DNA of 64,000 bases from CAVPCZ01 sp963702445 (GCA_963702445.1 CAVPCZ010000009.1:1-64000), one strand, 5' to 3'; counted from the first letter of the stretch, positions 1-8,843 are shown. The notes: generated by a model not told the origin, from the letters alone. Program-made: numbers and translations.

Positions 1-1
1 G

Positions 2-424
2 AATCTTGCCGAAGTGGATTTCGGGGAGTACCTGCGGGATCTGGCCACGCAGCTCTTCCGGTCGTACGGCATCGGCACGCACGGGATTTTTATGAACATC
101 AAGGTGGACAAGGTTGTCCTCGGCGTCGACCGGGCGATTCCGTGCGGGATCATCGTCAATGAACTGGTGTCCAACGCCCTCAAGTACGCGTTCCCCGAGA
201 AGGCAGGAGGGCGCGTTGATATCACGCTGCACACCAACGGAAATGGGGAGATCGTTCTGACCGTGCGTGACAACGGCGTCGGGCTGCCTCCCGAAATCGA
301 TTTTGAGACATCGGACAGTCTCGGGCTCATGCTCGTGCGGATGTTGTCAGAGCAGCTCCAGGGTGAGGTGAAGTTACGGCCCGGCGAACCGGGCACGGAA
401 TTTACGCTTACGTTTCAGGGATGA
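2..424 (+). CDS. Sensor histidine kinase, C-terminal part (HisKA_2/HATPase), cut by window start
   Basis: The reading frame is open from base 2 and ends with TGA at 422-424, so the gene begins upstream of the window. The visible 140 residues open with the end of a HisKA_2-type dimerisation domain (LAEVDFGEYLRDLATQL) and continue into a HATPase domain: N-box NELVSNALKYAFP, G1 box VRDNGVGLP and a short G2 segment SLGLMLVRML. The compact ATPase without a classical GTGLGL box is typical of the HisKA_2/HWE-related cytosolic kinases. It lies 7 bp before a receiver-PAS gene, its likely phosphotransfer partner. Which sensor domain it carries cannot be seen. Confidence 0.85.
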   Translation, partial: NLAEVDFGEYLRDLATQLFRSYGIGTHGIFMNIKVDKVVLGVDRAIPCGIIVNELVSNALKYAFPEKAGGRVDITLHTNGNGEIVLTVRDNGVGLPPEIDFETSDSLGLMLVRMLSEQLQGEVKLRPGEPGTEFTLTFQG

Positions 425-431
425 TCGGCGT

Positions 432-1562
432 ATGAAAAGCAGAATGATCATGGTGGTGGAAGACGAACTGATCGTGGCGGAAGATCTGACGCACTGGCTC
501 GCCGGTTTGGGATACGGTGTCGGTTCACGGGCGGCGAACGGACAGGAAGCGGTGCAGCGTTGCGAATCCACCCGGCCGGACCTGGTCCTGATGGACATAT
601 TGCTTCCGGGCGGCATGGACGGCATACAGGCGGCGGAGGTGATCCGGGACCGGTTCGATATCCCCGTTGTCTATATCACCGCATCGTCGGACGAGGCGAC
701 ACTCGCGCGGGCGAAAGTGACGCAGCCGTTCGGGTATATCCTGAAGCCGTTTGATGAACGGAGTCTGTACTCGACCATTGAAATGGCGCTCTACAAGCAC
801 GAGTCGGAAAAGCGGCTCAGGGAAAGCGAAGAACGATTCCGGCTGCTCTTCGAACATGCGCCGGTGGCATTCCATGCTCTGGACGCCGACGGCCATGTCG
901 TGCAGGTGAACCGGGCATGGCAGGAACTGTTCGGCTACACACAGGAGGAGATTGCGGGCCGCTGGCTGGGCGAAATCCTCGCACCCGGAAGCGCTGATCG
1001 CTTCATCGCGAATTTCACCCAGTTCAAGCGGACTCCCGTAACGGACAGTGTCACGGTGGATGTGGTGTGCAAAGACGGGGCGCTCATGACGGCAACATTC
1101 AAAGGAAGCATCGCAGTTGATGAACGGGGGCGTTTCGCCATGACCCAATGTGTCCTGGAGACGCGGCCCCGGCGCGGGACTGTTTCCGCCGGGGAAGCGG
1201 GAACGGCGGAGGGCGGTACCGCGGCCGGTCTTCCTGGTGGGCCGTCGCTGGACCTCGGCAACGACGCCGTCCTGGTGCTGACGCCGGACGGCATGATCAC
1301 CGGCGCAAACCGGGCGGCGGAGGCGCTTCTGGGCTGGCATGCGGAGGAACTCCGGTCGATGAATCTGCGCGAGCTCACCGTTGCCACCGTGGATGCCGGC
1401 GAGCTGATTGCACGGGTGTTGTCTGCGGATATGGTGGACCGCCGTGTTGCCGGTGTCCGGACAAAGCCAGGGCAATCCCTGGAAGTGGTCATGACGGGTG
1501 TGGCACTGCACGGACGGGCAGCAAAGGTGGAAGGTGCATGTCTGATACTCCAGCGTCGATAG
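432..1562 (+). CDS. Response regulator with REC-PAS-PAS architecture
   Basis: This 376-residue protein starts with a receiver domain (residues 4-120) with the acidic pair VVEDE, phospho-acceptor D55 in LVLMDILLPGG and K105 in the LKPF motif. Two PAS domains follow, roughly residues 133-250 and 275-376, and the protein ends without kinase, GGDEF or DNA-binding output. It lies just behind the HisKA_2-type kinase and overlaps the next gene by 25 bp, so the three are probably co-transcribed. The receiver is closely related to the N-terminal receivers of the proteins at 2845 and 13789. The role is inferred: a phosphorylated PAS sensor or adaptor. No output could be identified. Confidence 0.85.
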   Translation: MKSRMIMVVEDELIVAEDLTHWLAGLGYGVGSRAANGQEAVQRCESTRPDLVLMDILLPGGMDGIQAAEVIRDRFDIPVVYITASSDEATLARAKVTQPFGYILKPFDERSLYSTIEMALYKHESEKRLRESEERFRLLFEHAPVAFHALDADGHVVQVNRAWQELFGYTQEEIAGRWLGEILAPGSADRFIANFTQFKRTPVTDSVTVDVVCKDGALMTATFKGSIAVDERGRFAMTQCVLETRPRRGTVSAGEAGTAEGGTAAGLPGGPSLDLGNDAVLVLTPDGMITGANRAAEALLGWHAEELRSMNLRELTVATVDAGELIARVLSADMVDRRVAGVRTKPGQSLEVVMTGVALHGRAAKVEGACLILQRR

Positions 1563-2848
1563 AAGATTCTGCAGCGGCACCGGCGGGGGGCCAGTTGTCC
1601 GGACACCCGGCTCTGGTGTTTCTTCTCGTCACGGCCGGATATGTTGCCGCCGCGGTGGGGAGTGTGTTCGTCGGCGGGATGACCGACGGGCTGAGTCTGG
1701 TGTGGGCGCCATCGGGATTTGCCATGGGCATGGTACTCCTGTACGGATACCGGATGGTGCCCGCGGTGTTCCTCGGAGCGTTGCTGGTGCAGATCTCCAC
1801 TTTCGTGTCTGCTCCGGGGTTTGCAGTGATGTCCGCCGCCGCCGCCGCTCTGGAACCCGCCCTCGGTACGTTTCTCCTGTATCATGTTTCCGGGTTCCGC
1901 GCCGGGCTGTGCCGCGTGCGTGATGTTCTGGGTCTGATCGTCTTCGGTGTCGCCCTTAGCACCATGGTGACAGCGACCATCGGCACAACCGGCATGATGC
2001 TCAGCGGCGTGGGAGAGTGGACGTCGTTCGGCAAAGACTGGCGTCTCTGGTGGGCGGGGGATGCCCTCGGCGCGCTCATTGTCGCTCCGCTGATTCTCGT
2101 CCTGGCCCCGTGCGCGACCGTGCGCGTGAACCGCTGGTTCATTCTGGAGGGTGCCACGCTGCTGTTCTCCACGATTCTCCTCGGTGGTCTGGTCTATGGC
2201 GGCTGGACGGGGAGCGATCTTGTCTATCCGCTTTCGTTTGCCGTGTTTCCGCTGGTCATCTGGGGTGCGCTCCGGTTCGGGCAGCGGGGGGCCGTTGCGG
2301 TTACCGCGCTCGCGGTGGGACTGGCGGTATGGGGCACCGCGCACGGGCATGGTCCGTTTACCGACTATGCGCTGAATGTCCGCATGGTGTACCTGTATGG
2401 ATTCTCCGCGTCAATCGCGGTGACGGGGTTGCTTCTCGGTTCTGCGGTCACCGAACGGGGCATGGCGCTGGACGAGCTCTGGCGGGCGCGCCGGGATCTG
2501 GAGGATCGTGTGGCCGAACGGACCGCGGCATTACAGACCGAGCTCGCGGAGCGGGAGAAACTTTTGCACGACCTCCGCGAGGCGCTGGCGAAAGTGAAGA
2601 CCCTGAGTGGTCTCCTGCCTATTTGTTCATCATGCAAGATGATCCGTGACGACCGTGGATACTGGACGCAGGTGGAGCGCTACATATCCGCTCATTCGGA
2701 GGCACAATTCAGCCACGGCATCTGCCCTGCCTGTCTGAAGACGCTGTATCCGGAATTCGCAGACCGCGCGCCGCAGAGCGGATCTCCGGCAATGCCTGAA
2801 GCGTCCGATGCACCACGGCCGCCTATCGACGGGAGTACCGAGCTATGA
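1538..2848 (+). CDS. MASE1 membrane sensor with C-terminal CxxC-X29-CxxC tail
   Basis: The predicted 436-residue protein begins at ATG 1538, chosen because MSDTPASIEDS precedes the first membrane segment; longer in-frame starts would run deep into the previous gene. Residues about 25-310 form several hydrophobic helices with the MASE1-like motif LVWAPSGFAMGMVLLYG, followed by a charged coiled coil (about 315-355). The last 80 residues carry LPICSSCKMIRDD (C363, C366) and HGICPAC (H393, C396, C399), a probable metal-binding module also found in two receivers of this window. MASE1 usually precedes a kinase or GGDEF domain, and none is present here. It overlaps both neighbours, 4 bp on the 3' side. 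Confidence 0.8.
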   Translation: MSDTPASIEDSAAAPAGGQLSGHPALVFLLVTAGYVAAAVGSVFVGGMTDGLSLVWAPSGFAMGMVLLYGYRMVPAVFLGALLVQISTFVSAPGFAVMSAAAAALEPALGTFLLYHVSGFRAGLCRVRDVLGLIVFGVALSTMVTATIGTTGMMLSGVGEWTSFGKDWRLWWAGDALGALIVAPLILVLAPCATVRVNRWFILEGATLLFSTILLGGLVYGGWTGSDLVYPLSFAVFPLVIWGALRFGQRGAVAVTALAVGLAVWGTAHGHGPFTDYALNVRMVYLYGFSASIAVTGLLLGSAVTERGMALDELWRARRDLEDRVAERTAALQTELAEREKLLHDLREALAKVKTLSGLLPICSSCKMIRDDRGYWTQVERYISAHSEAQFSHGICPACLKTLYPEFADRAPQSGSPAMPEASDAPRPPIDGSTEL

Positions 2849-5517
2849 CGAAGGCTTCCATTCTGGTTGTTGAAGACGAGCATATTGTGGCAAGGGACAT
2901 TGCCGCCCGCCTTCAACGCCGGGGATATCTTGTCGTGGGGATTGCGTCCACCGCACAGGAGGCCATTGAAGGGACCGGCACTCACCGTCCTGACCTCGTG
3001 TTGATGGATATCATGCTGAAAGGTGATGTCGACGGGATTGCGGCAGCGGATCAAATCCGCGATCTCTATGACATTCCGGTGGTGTATCTCACGGCCTTTG
3101 CCGACGATCAGACCCTGGCGCGTGCAAAAGTCACCGACGCATTCGGATACATCCTGAAGCCGTTTGAAGAGCGGGAACTCACGATCACCATCGACATGGC
3201 GCTGTACAAGCACCGGATGGAGACCCGGTTGCGCGAGAGCGAGCGATGGCTCGGCACCACGTTGCGCAGTATCGGCGACGGCATTATTGCCGCGGACACC
3301 ACCGGCGCGATCACGTTTCTGAATGCCGTTGCGGAAGAGCTGACCGGCTGGCGGACGGAAGAAGCCACCCGCCGGCAGCTGTCGGAGGTGTTTCACACGG
3401 CATTTGAGAATGTGGCGGGGCGTGCCGGCGGGCCCACGGTGCTGGTAAGCAAGGACGGCAAACGCATTCCGATAGAGGAAAGCGCTGCGCCGATCAAGGA
3501 CAGCAGGGGTCAAACGAAGGGCATCGTGGTGGTCTTCCGCGACGTCACGGACCAGCGCCGCGCACAGGATGCCCTGCACGTGAGCGAAGAGCGTCTGGCG
3601 GGGATCATTGCATCGGCCATGGACGCGATCGTCACGATCAACGGCCAGCAGCAGATTGTCCTTTTTAACGCCGCCGCCGAACAGATGTTTCGCTGCTCCG
3701 CCCACGAGGCTGTCGGGAGACCGCTGGAAGAATTCCTGCCTTCCCGTTTCCGGGATATGCACCGTCATCATGTGGTGGAGTTCGGACGTTCCGGCACCAC
3801 CAAACGCCGGATGGGGAGTCCGGGCACCGTCATCGGGCTCCGCCGCGACGGGACGGAATTCCCCATGGAAGCTTCCATCTCGCAAATTGAAGCCGCCGGC
3901 GAACGGCTCTATACCGTGATCTTGCGCGACATCACGGAGCGTTACCATGCCGAACAGGCTCTGCGCGAAAGCGAGGAACGGTACCGGCGGTTCTTCGAAG
4001 ACGATCTCACGGGGGATTACATTGCCCGGGCCGACGGTACGATCCTGGACTGCAATCCGGCCTTCGCACGGATGCTCGGGTTCCAGAATACCCAGGCCGC
4101 ACGCCAGTGCAATCTGCTCTCCCTGTATCCCAGCATCGAAGCCAGAGAAACATTCTTTTCCCTGCTCCAGGCGCGCGGACGCGTGGAGGAGTATGAAAAG
4201 GATCTGGTACGGCCCGACGGACAGACCATTCATGTGGTGGAAAATACCTATGGGGTCTTTGGCCGTGACGGACGGCTTGTGGAGACCAAGGGATACATGT
4301 ACGACATCACCGAACGGAAGCGCCTGGAGGAACAGGTCCGCCAGACGCACAAGATGGAAAGCATCGGAACACTGGCGAGCGGGATCGCCCATGATTTCAA
4401 CAATATTCTCAACAACGTCATCGGTTTCATCATGCAGATCAAGAAGCATGCATATGAGCCGGAAAAAGTATTGAAGTACAGTCAGACGATCGAAAAATCC
4501 GCAACCCGGGGTGCCGAACTTTCGGCGCAATTGCTGTCCTTCGCCCGGAAGACGAAACGCGAAAATGTTCCGGTGAATGTGGCCCAGATTGTGGACGAAG
4601 TGTACAGTTTATGCGGTGAAACATTCCCGCGGAACATCACCATGAGCCGGCATCTGGATGAGGATCTCCTGTCCGTGCTCGGGGACTACGGGGAATTGTA
4701 TCAGGTGCTGTTGAATCTGACGGTGAATGCCCGTGACGCCCTTATGGCCCGGGGTACGGGCATCCAGGGGGCGATCTCCATCGGGGCATTCAACGGCCGG
4801 ATCGGAGAGCGGATCAGCGGGCAGATGCTGGCGTCGCAGACCGACCGGTACGTGGAATTGCGTGTCAGTGACAACGGCATCGGGATACCGAAGGAGATGC
4901 GGGAACGCATTTTTGACCCGTTCTTTACGACGAAAGAGCGGGGGCGGGGGACCGGGCTGGGGCTTTCGGTGGTGTACACCATCGTCCGGAACCACCATGG
5001 GATCATCCTGATCGACAGTGAAGAAGGGGAAGGGAGCACGTTCCACGTGTATCTGCCTGCGGTTGACCGGGTGACGGCGCCCTCCATCGCCTCCGGGGTC
5101 ATCAGGCCGCCGGCGGGCCGGCAGGAATATGTCCTGCTTGTCGACGATGAGGAATCGATGCAGGAGCTCGGCCGCGAACTCCTCGAGGAGGAAGGATACC
5201 GTGTGCTCATCGCCAGCAACGGACAGGATGCGATACACCTCTACCGGCAGCGGTCCGCGGAGATCCAGCTGGTGATTCTGGATCTGGTGATGCCGGGCAT
5301 GGATGGCGGGCAGACCTATCTCGAGCTGCGAAAGATCAATCCGGACCTGAAAGTCTTTTTCTGTACGGGGTATATGCCGGATCAGGTGATTTCGGCGTTG
5401 CTCGAAGAAGAGAGCCTGAAGGCGCTTCAGAAGCCTTTCAATCCGGAAAACTTTGTTCAGATGGTGCGTGAGGTGCTGGACGAAAAGCCGTTCACATCGG
5501 GCAGACCGCCGGAGTAA
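2845..5517 (+). CDS. Hybrid histidine kinase REC-PAS-PAS-PAS-HisKA-HATPase-REC
   Basis: This 890-residue soluble kinase overlaps the MASE1 gene by ATGA. It has an N-terminal receiver (phospho-acceptor D55, LKPFEERE), three PAS domains (about 130-245, 250-370, 375-495), and a HisKA domain with H516 in GIAHDFNNILNN. The HATPase follows (N-box NLTVNARDAL, G1 DNGIGIP, G2 GRGTGLGLSV), and a C-terminal receiver (about 755-880) has D813 in LDLVMPGMDGG. Histidine, ATP-binding and both aspartate sites are intact. It is a close paralogue of the next gene in its kinase-receiver half. Lack of membrane segments points to a cytosolic signal, perhaps relayed from the MASE1 protein (inference). Confidence 0.9.
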   Translation: MTKASILVVEDEHIVARDIAARLQRRGYLVVGIASTAQEAIEGTGTHRPDLVLMDIMLKGDVDGIAAADQIRDLYDIPVVYLTAFADDQTLARAKVTDAFGYILKPFEERELTITIDMALYKHRMETRLRESERWLGTTLRSIGDGIIAADTTGAITFLNAVAEELTGWRTEEATRRQLSEVFHTAFENVAGRAGGPTVLVSKDGKRIPIEESAAPIKDSRGQTKGIVVVFRDVTDQRRAQDALHVSEERLAGIIASAMDAIVTINGQQQIVLFNAAAEQMFRCSAHEAVGRPLEEFLPSRFRDMHRHHVVEFGRSGTTKRRMGSPGTVIGLRRDGTEFPMEASISQIEAAGERLYTVILRDITERYHAEQALRESEERYRRFFEDDLTGDYIARADGTILDCNPAFARMLGFQNTQAARQCNLLSLYPSIEARETFFSLLQARGRVEEYEKDLVRPDGQTIHVVENTYGVFGRDGRLVETKGYMYDITERKRLEEQVRQTHKMESIGTLASGIAHDFNNILNNVIGFIMQIKKHAYEPEKVLKYSQTIEKSATRGAELSAQLLSFARKTKRENVPVNVAQIVDEVYSLCGETFPRNITMSRHLDEDLLSVLGDYGELYQVLLNLTVNARDALMARGTGIQGAISIGAFNGRIGERISGQMLASQTDRYVELRVSDNGIGIPKEMRERIFDPFFTTKERGRGTGLGLSVVYTIVRNHHGIILIDSEEGEGSTFHVYLPAVDRVTAPSIASGVIRPPAGRQEYVLLVDDEESMQELGRELLEEEGYRVLIASNGQDAIHLYRQRSAEIQLVILDLVMPGMDGGQTYLELRKINPDLKVFFCTGYMPDQVISALLEEESLKALQKPFNPENFVQMVREVLDEKPFTSGRPPE

Positions 5518-5522
5518 GGACA

Positions 5523-7112
5523 GTGGACACACCGGTACGGAGTCTCTACCTGGAAAGTCTGTTCCAGAACATGCAGGAAGGCGTCGCGCTCTGTGAACTG
5601 GTGTATGATGCCGGCGGCAAACCGGTGGAGTACCGTATCGTGGACGTCAATCCGGCATACTGCCGCCATGCCGGAATCCCGGGCAGTCGGGCAATCGGTT
5701 CCCTGGCCGGCGCCTTGTACGGAGCGGAGCCTCCGCCGCACCTGGACATCTTCGCCCAAGTGGCGCTCACCGGTGAACCCGTCCATTTTGAAAGCCATGT
5801 CGTACCGCTCGGCAAACATTTTCGCATCTCGGTCTTTTCTCCGCGCCGCGGATGGTTCGCCACCCTCGTTGAAGACATCACGGATCGCGTGCTGATCCAG
5901 ACACGGCTCCTGCGTGCCCAGCGCATGGAGGGGATGGCCACGGTGGTGGGGGGGATCGCCCATGAATTCAGCAACATCCTGAACAACGTTCTCGGATTCA
6001 ACACGCTGACCAGGAAGTATGCCCATGACCGCGAGAAGTCGTTGAAGTACTCCCGGGCCATCGAGAAGTCCGTGCTCCGGGGCGACGAAATCACCCGGCA
6101 GCTCCTGGCCTTTGCAGGGGTGGAAGACCGGGCGCTGGAGCCTGTGGACATGACCGGACTCCTGGAAGAACTTGCAGACATTATCGGGCGGGAATTCCCG
6201 GCAAACATTCATTTCCTGAGCCGGATCAATCCGGGTCTCCCCCAGGTTCTGGGTGTCCGGAGCGAACTCGTGCAGGCCGCAATGAATCTCTGCCTTAATG
6301 CGCGCGATGCCATCCTGCAAAATCCTGTAACCGGAGGCCGGGGGACGATCACCATCGAGGCGGAACGGGCGGTGGTCACAGAGGATCTGGCTTCGACGCT
6401 GATGCTCCGGGCGGGCACTCCATGCCTCCTCCTGCGCTTTACGGATACGGGAATCGGGATCAGGGAAGAGATCGCCGATCGCATATTCGATCCCTTCTTC
6501 ACCACCAAAGAAACCGGTCGCGGGACTGGCCTCGGCCTCTCGATTGTGTATACCATCATCCGCGGACATCACGGGACGATCACGGTTGACAGCAAGGTCG
6601 GACGGGGCAGCGCCTTCTGCGTCTATCTCCCGGTACTGGATCCCGCGCGGGGACAGACGCCTCTGGAGGGAAGCACCACAGCACCGGCGTGTGCCGAGCT
6701 CATTCTCCTTGTGGATGATGAACAACCGATGCTGGAATTCGGACGGGACATCCTTGCCGACCACGGATATCGTGTCATCACCGCGACGAATGGCGCGGAA
6801 GCGATTGAACGCTACCGCGAACAGTCAAACGATGTTGCGCTGGTGATCCTGGACCTGATCATGCCGCGGATGGATGGCGGGCAGACCTATATCGAACTGA
6901 AGAAGATCAATGCCTCCGTAAAGGCAATGTTCTGTACAGGCTACACGTCCGATGAAGTGATCTCCTCACTCCTGCAGGAAGAGCACCTGCGGGCCGTGCG
7001 GAAGCCGTTTCAGATTGAAGAATTCGTAGGAACGGTCCGGGCCGTTCTGGATGAAGGGCGTGAGAATCCCGGCACACCGTTGCATTTCTCATCCCTCCGC
7101 TCATCTGGCTGA
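5523..7112 (+). CDS. Hybrid histidine kinase PAS-HisKA-HATPase-REC
   Basis: This 529-residue protein starts at GTG 5523, preceded by TAAGGA six bases upstream. It has one PAS-like domain (about 8-125, NMQEGVALCELVYD), a HisKA box with H147 in GGIAHEFSNILNN, a HATPase (N-box NLCLNARDAI, G1 DTGIGI, G2 GRGTGLGLSI) and a receiver with D444 in VILDLIMPRMDGG. Its kinase-receiver half closely matches the preceding gene (same PFFTTKE and MDGGQTYIELKKIN-type stretches), so the pair probably arose by duplication with loss of two PAS domains and the N-terminal receiver here. Only 5 bp separate the two genes, and they are likely one transcript. Confidence 0.9.
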   Translation: MDTPVRSLYLESLFQNMQEGVALCELVYDAGGKPVEYRIVDVNPAYCRHAGIPGSRAIGSLAGALYGAEPPPHLDIFAQVALTGEPVHFESHVVPLGKHFRISVFSPRRGWFATLVEDITDRVLIQTRLLRAQRMEGMATVVGGIAHEFSNILNNVLGFNTLTRKYAHDREKSLKYSRAIEKSVLRGDEITRQLLAFAGVEDRALEPVDMTGLLEELADIIGREFPANIHFLSRINPGLPQVLGVRSELVQAAMNLCLNARDAILQNPVTGGRGTITIEAERAVVTEDLASTLMLRAGTPCLLLRFTDTGIGIREEIADRIFDPFFTTKETGRGTGLGLSIVYTIIRGHHGTITVDSKVGRGSAFCVYLPVLDPARGQTPLEGSTTAPACAELILLVDDEQPMLEFGRDILADHGYRVITATNGAEAIERYREQSNDVALVILDLIMPRMDGGQTYIELKKINASVKAMFCTGYTSDEVISSLLQEEHLRAVRKPFQIEEFVGTVRAVLDEGRENPGTPLHFSSLRSSG

Positions 7113-7116
7113 TATT
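7106..7116 (+). promoter_or_regulatory. Half-match to the TGGCYGATAWT element
   Basis: TGGCTGATATT matches the first 11 bases of the 17-bp element found at 32220 and 44463. It lies 103 bp upstream of the -24/-12-like sequence at 7209 and overlaps the end of the previous gene. The second half of the element is not conserved here, so this is a weak call. Confidence 0.2.
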
Positions 7117-7208
7117 CCGCAGGACTCCTTTACCCCTTCATCCGCCGGAGAATACCGGAGATCACAAAAGCGCTTGATCCTACTGCGATTTCTTGGCTTT
7201 CCTCGAGC

Positions 7209-7224
7209 TGGCATGGCTTTTGGA
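7209..7224 (+). promoter_or_regulatory. Possible sigma-54-type promoter (TGGCAT-N5-TTGG)
   Basis: TGGCATGGCTTTTGGA has the -24 GG and the TGGCAY-N5-TTG frame of sigma-54 promoters, but GG replaces the GC normally found at -12. It lies in the 176-bp gap between two genes, 80 bp before the ATG of the receiver gene at 7289. A similar -12 deviation occurs at 32308 and 44551. Confidence 0.25.
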
Positions 7225-7288
7225 ACATCTCCCGGCAGCGACACATGGAGGCGAGGTGAACCTTACACCGGAATATGCGGAAGAGCGC

Positions 7289-7673
7289 ATGCGGACGATT
7301 CTGATTGTTGAAGATGATGAGCTCTTTCGCAAAGCCTTGATGACCTATCTCTCGTTCCTGGGTTTCCGGATCAACACGGCAGGAACGGCGGAGGAAGCGC
7401 TCGAGGGTGCGGAGCTCATCGGGAATCGACATGCTGCTTGTCGATTATCACCTCCCCGGAATGAACGGCATCGAACTTGCGCGCACGCTGCACGCGCGGG
7501 CCCTTTTTCCGCGGATAGTGCTTATGTCCGGGTATCTGGCGGAGGCCATCCACGAGGAGGCGAGGTCGGTATGCATCGACCAGGTTCTCCGGAAGCCCGG
7601 TGACATGACTTCACTTCAGCAGACGATTCTCACCCTGTGCAACAAGGGAGCCGGCTATGGGACAACGAATTGA
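7289..7673 (+). CDS. Single-domain response regulator (one frameshift in this sequence)
   Basis: The start is ATG 7289, with GGAAGAG five bases upstream. The first 39 residues (MRTILIVEDDELFRKALM and following) read in one frame. From about 7406 the receiver continues one base further on (SSGIDMLLVDYHLPGMNGIE, then RIVLMSGYLAE and QVLRKPGD). Removing one G from the GGG at 7405-7407 restores a complete receiver of about 127 residues with acceptor D in LLVDYHLPG. The perfect join suggests an extra base in the sequence rather than decay. It follows two hybrid kinases and could be their partner. No output domain is present. Confidence 0.75.
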
Positions 7674-7863
7674 AGATCTGGTATTTGACGCCGAAGTGCA
7701 GGAGAACTGCCCCGAGTGCGGCCATTCCTGGAAGGAAGACGGTCCCGCGCACTTCACCGATTGCCGCTATTTCAGTCTTGATGATGACCGCGATGAAGAA
7801 CCGCTCCAGCTTCTCCGGGGCACGATCGAGATACGCGATCTTTCCCTTCTGTCTCTGAGGTAG
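7657..7863 (+). CDS. Small Cys-containing hypothetical protein
   Basis: A 68-residue reading frame starts at ATG 7657 with AAGGGAG nine bases upstream and overlaps the end of the receiver gene by 17 bp. It contains ENCPECGHSWKED and, further on, HFTDC, so a CxxC knuckle plus one more Cys and two His residues could bind a metal; the remainder is acidic. Third positions are GC-rich like those of neighbouring genes, which supports coding. I do not recognise the family. It is the last gene before a stem-loop and a 380-bp gap, so it probably ends the first transcription unit. Confidence 0.45.
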   Translation: MGQRIEDLVFDAEVQENCPECGHSWKEDGPAHFTDCRYFSLDDDRDEEPLQLLRGTIEIRDLSLLSLR

Positions 7864-7917
7864 GGGTAGACACCGAGGTCTTTCACGCCGGGTACATATG
7901 CGCAGGCGAGGCTCCAT

Positions 7918-7966
7918 GCCGCCCGGAAGGTGGGACCGGGCGGCTTCCGGGGCTTCTTTCGTTTTG
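7918..7966 (+). terminator. Probable stem-loop terminator after the kinase block
   Basis: GCCGCCCGG (7918-7926) and CCGGGCGGC (7936-7944) form a perfect 9-bp stem with a 9-base loop. A T-rich stretch, TTCTTTCGTTTT, follows at 7954-7965 after a short GC spacer. The spacer between stem and T-run is longer than ideal. Confidence 0.5.
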
Positions 7967-8115
7967 CGGGGCGAAAGTTCCTCAGGTGGCCAACATTGTG
8001 CAAGACCGTAATCGGCGATCTGGTGTTCGAAATGGTGACGCTCACCCACCCAGCCAATCCGTTCGTTTTTCACCCCTATCCTGTGGTGTGCGGACTTCGC
8101 CGGGCCAGGCAGCGT

Positions 8116-8132
8116 TGGTACACAGCTTGCAT
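8116..8132 (+). promoter_or_regulatory. Sigma-54 (-24/-12) promoter upstream of cheW
   Basis: TGGTACACAGCTTGCAT has GG and GC separated by exactly 10 bases and differs from the TGGCAC-N5-TTGCA consensus at one position. It lies 114 bp upstream of the cheW start on the coding strand, in a gap with no other gene, and is the best sigma-54 match I found in the window. It implies that the cheW-mcp unit needs RpoN and an enhancer-binding activator, neither of which is encoded here. Confidence 0.6.
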
Positions 8133-8245
8133 GAGGGGGATGCGTGTGGATTGGTGTGAACGGGAGCGCCGTGACTCAGAGGCGTGATGAAAATCGGAAC
8201 CGGAAGGTTGGACCCGAATGAACAGACTGCCGATGGAGGAACACA

Positions 8246-8719
8246 ATGGCTGAGATGCTGGAAGCCGCGGTGGATGTGCATCAGCGGAGCGGCGAAGAGC
8301 TGCTGCAGCTGGTAAGCTTCAATATCGGGGATGAGGAGTTCGGCGTGGATATCCTGCAGGTGCAGGAGATCAACCGGATGCTGGATGTGACGCGGGTACC
8401 GAATGCCCCGGAATATGTGGACGGGGTGATCAACCTTCGCGGGAAAGTGATCCCGATCATCGATCTCCGGCGTAGGTTCGGGATGGAGCGGAAGGAACAT
8501 GACAAGAACACGCGCATTGTGGTGGTGGAGCTGAACGGCAAGGTGGTGGGGTTTGTGGTGGATGCGGTGCGGGAGGTATTGCGGATTCCGCGGAGTGTCA
8601 CGGAGCCGCCGCCGTCGATTGTGGGCGGCGTCCATGAGGAGTATATCACGGCCGTCGGCAAACTCGAAGACCGCCTGTTGATTCTCCTCGATCTCGAAAA
8701 GGTTCTGGCGACGACGTAA
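8246..8719 (+). CDS. cheW: Chemotaxis coupling protein CheW
   Basis: This 157-residue single CheW domain bridges chemoreceptors and the CheA kinase. Characteristic stretches are LVSFNIGDEEFGVDILQVQE, VDGVINLRGKVIPIIDLRRR, a conserved VGFVVDAVREVLRI and ITAVGKLEDRLLILLDLEKV at the end. ATG 8246 is preceded by GGAGGAACACA. It is followed after 124 bp by a chemoreceptor gene and preceded by a sigma-54-type promoter, so cheW and the receptor probably form their own unit, about 18 kb away from the main che genes. Confidence 0.95.
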   Translation: MAEMLEAAVDVHQRSGEELLQLVSFNIGDEEFGVDILQVQEINRMLDVTRVPNAPEYVDGVINLRGKVIPIIDLRRRFGMERKEHDKNTRIVVVELNGKVVGFVVDAVREVLRIPRSVTEPPPSIVGGVHEEYITAVGKLEDRLLILLDLEKVLATT

Positions 8720-8843
8720 GGAATCTGCATGTGCCGCCGGATGTGCGGGCAGGCAAAGGGAATATCAGATTGCGGGAGATCACGGTGGGTGAAGTCGTGA
8801 TGCAAACCCCGCGGGCTCAAACACAAGCAAGGAGTGAGTTGTC

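Larger units (their letters stand above)
7864..8245 (+). other. 382-bp intergenic region with stem-loop and sigma-54-type promoter
   Basis: No gene is supported here; an 85-codon frame at 7930 has no ribosome binding site and no recognisable sequence. The region holds a GC-rich stem-loop at 7918-7944 and a good -24/-12 promoter match at 8116-8132, and it separates the kinase block from cheW. Confidence 0.6.

Noticed and set aside
2692..4530. 612-codon open frame on the minus strand
   Set aside because: It lies opposite a clearly conserved kinase, has no ribosome site or recognisable domain, and its length follows from GC-rich codons on the other strand. All other minus-strand frames have the same explanation.
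7987..8003. Copy of the 17-bp element upstream of cheW
   Set aside because: TGGCCAACATTGTGCAA matches only 11 of 17 positions and the palindromic second half is lost.
7930..8187. 85-codon frame before cheW
   Set aside because: No ribosome site, no familiar sequence, and it overlaps the stem-loop and the promoter candidate.
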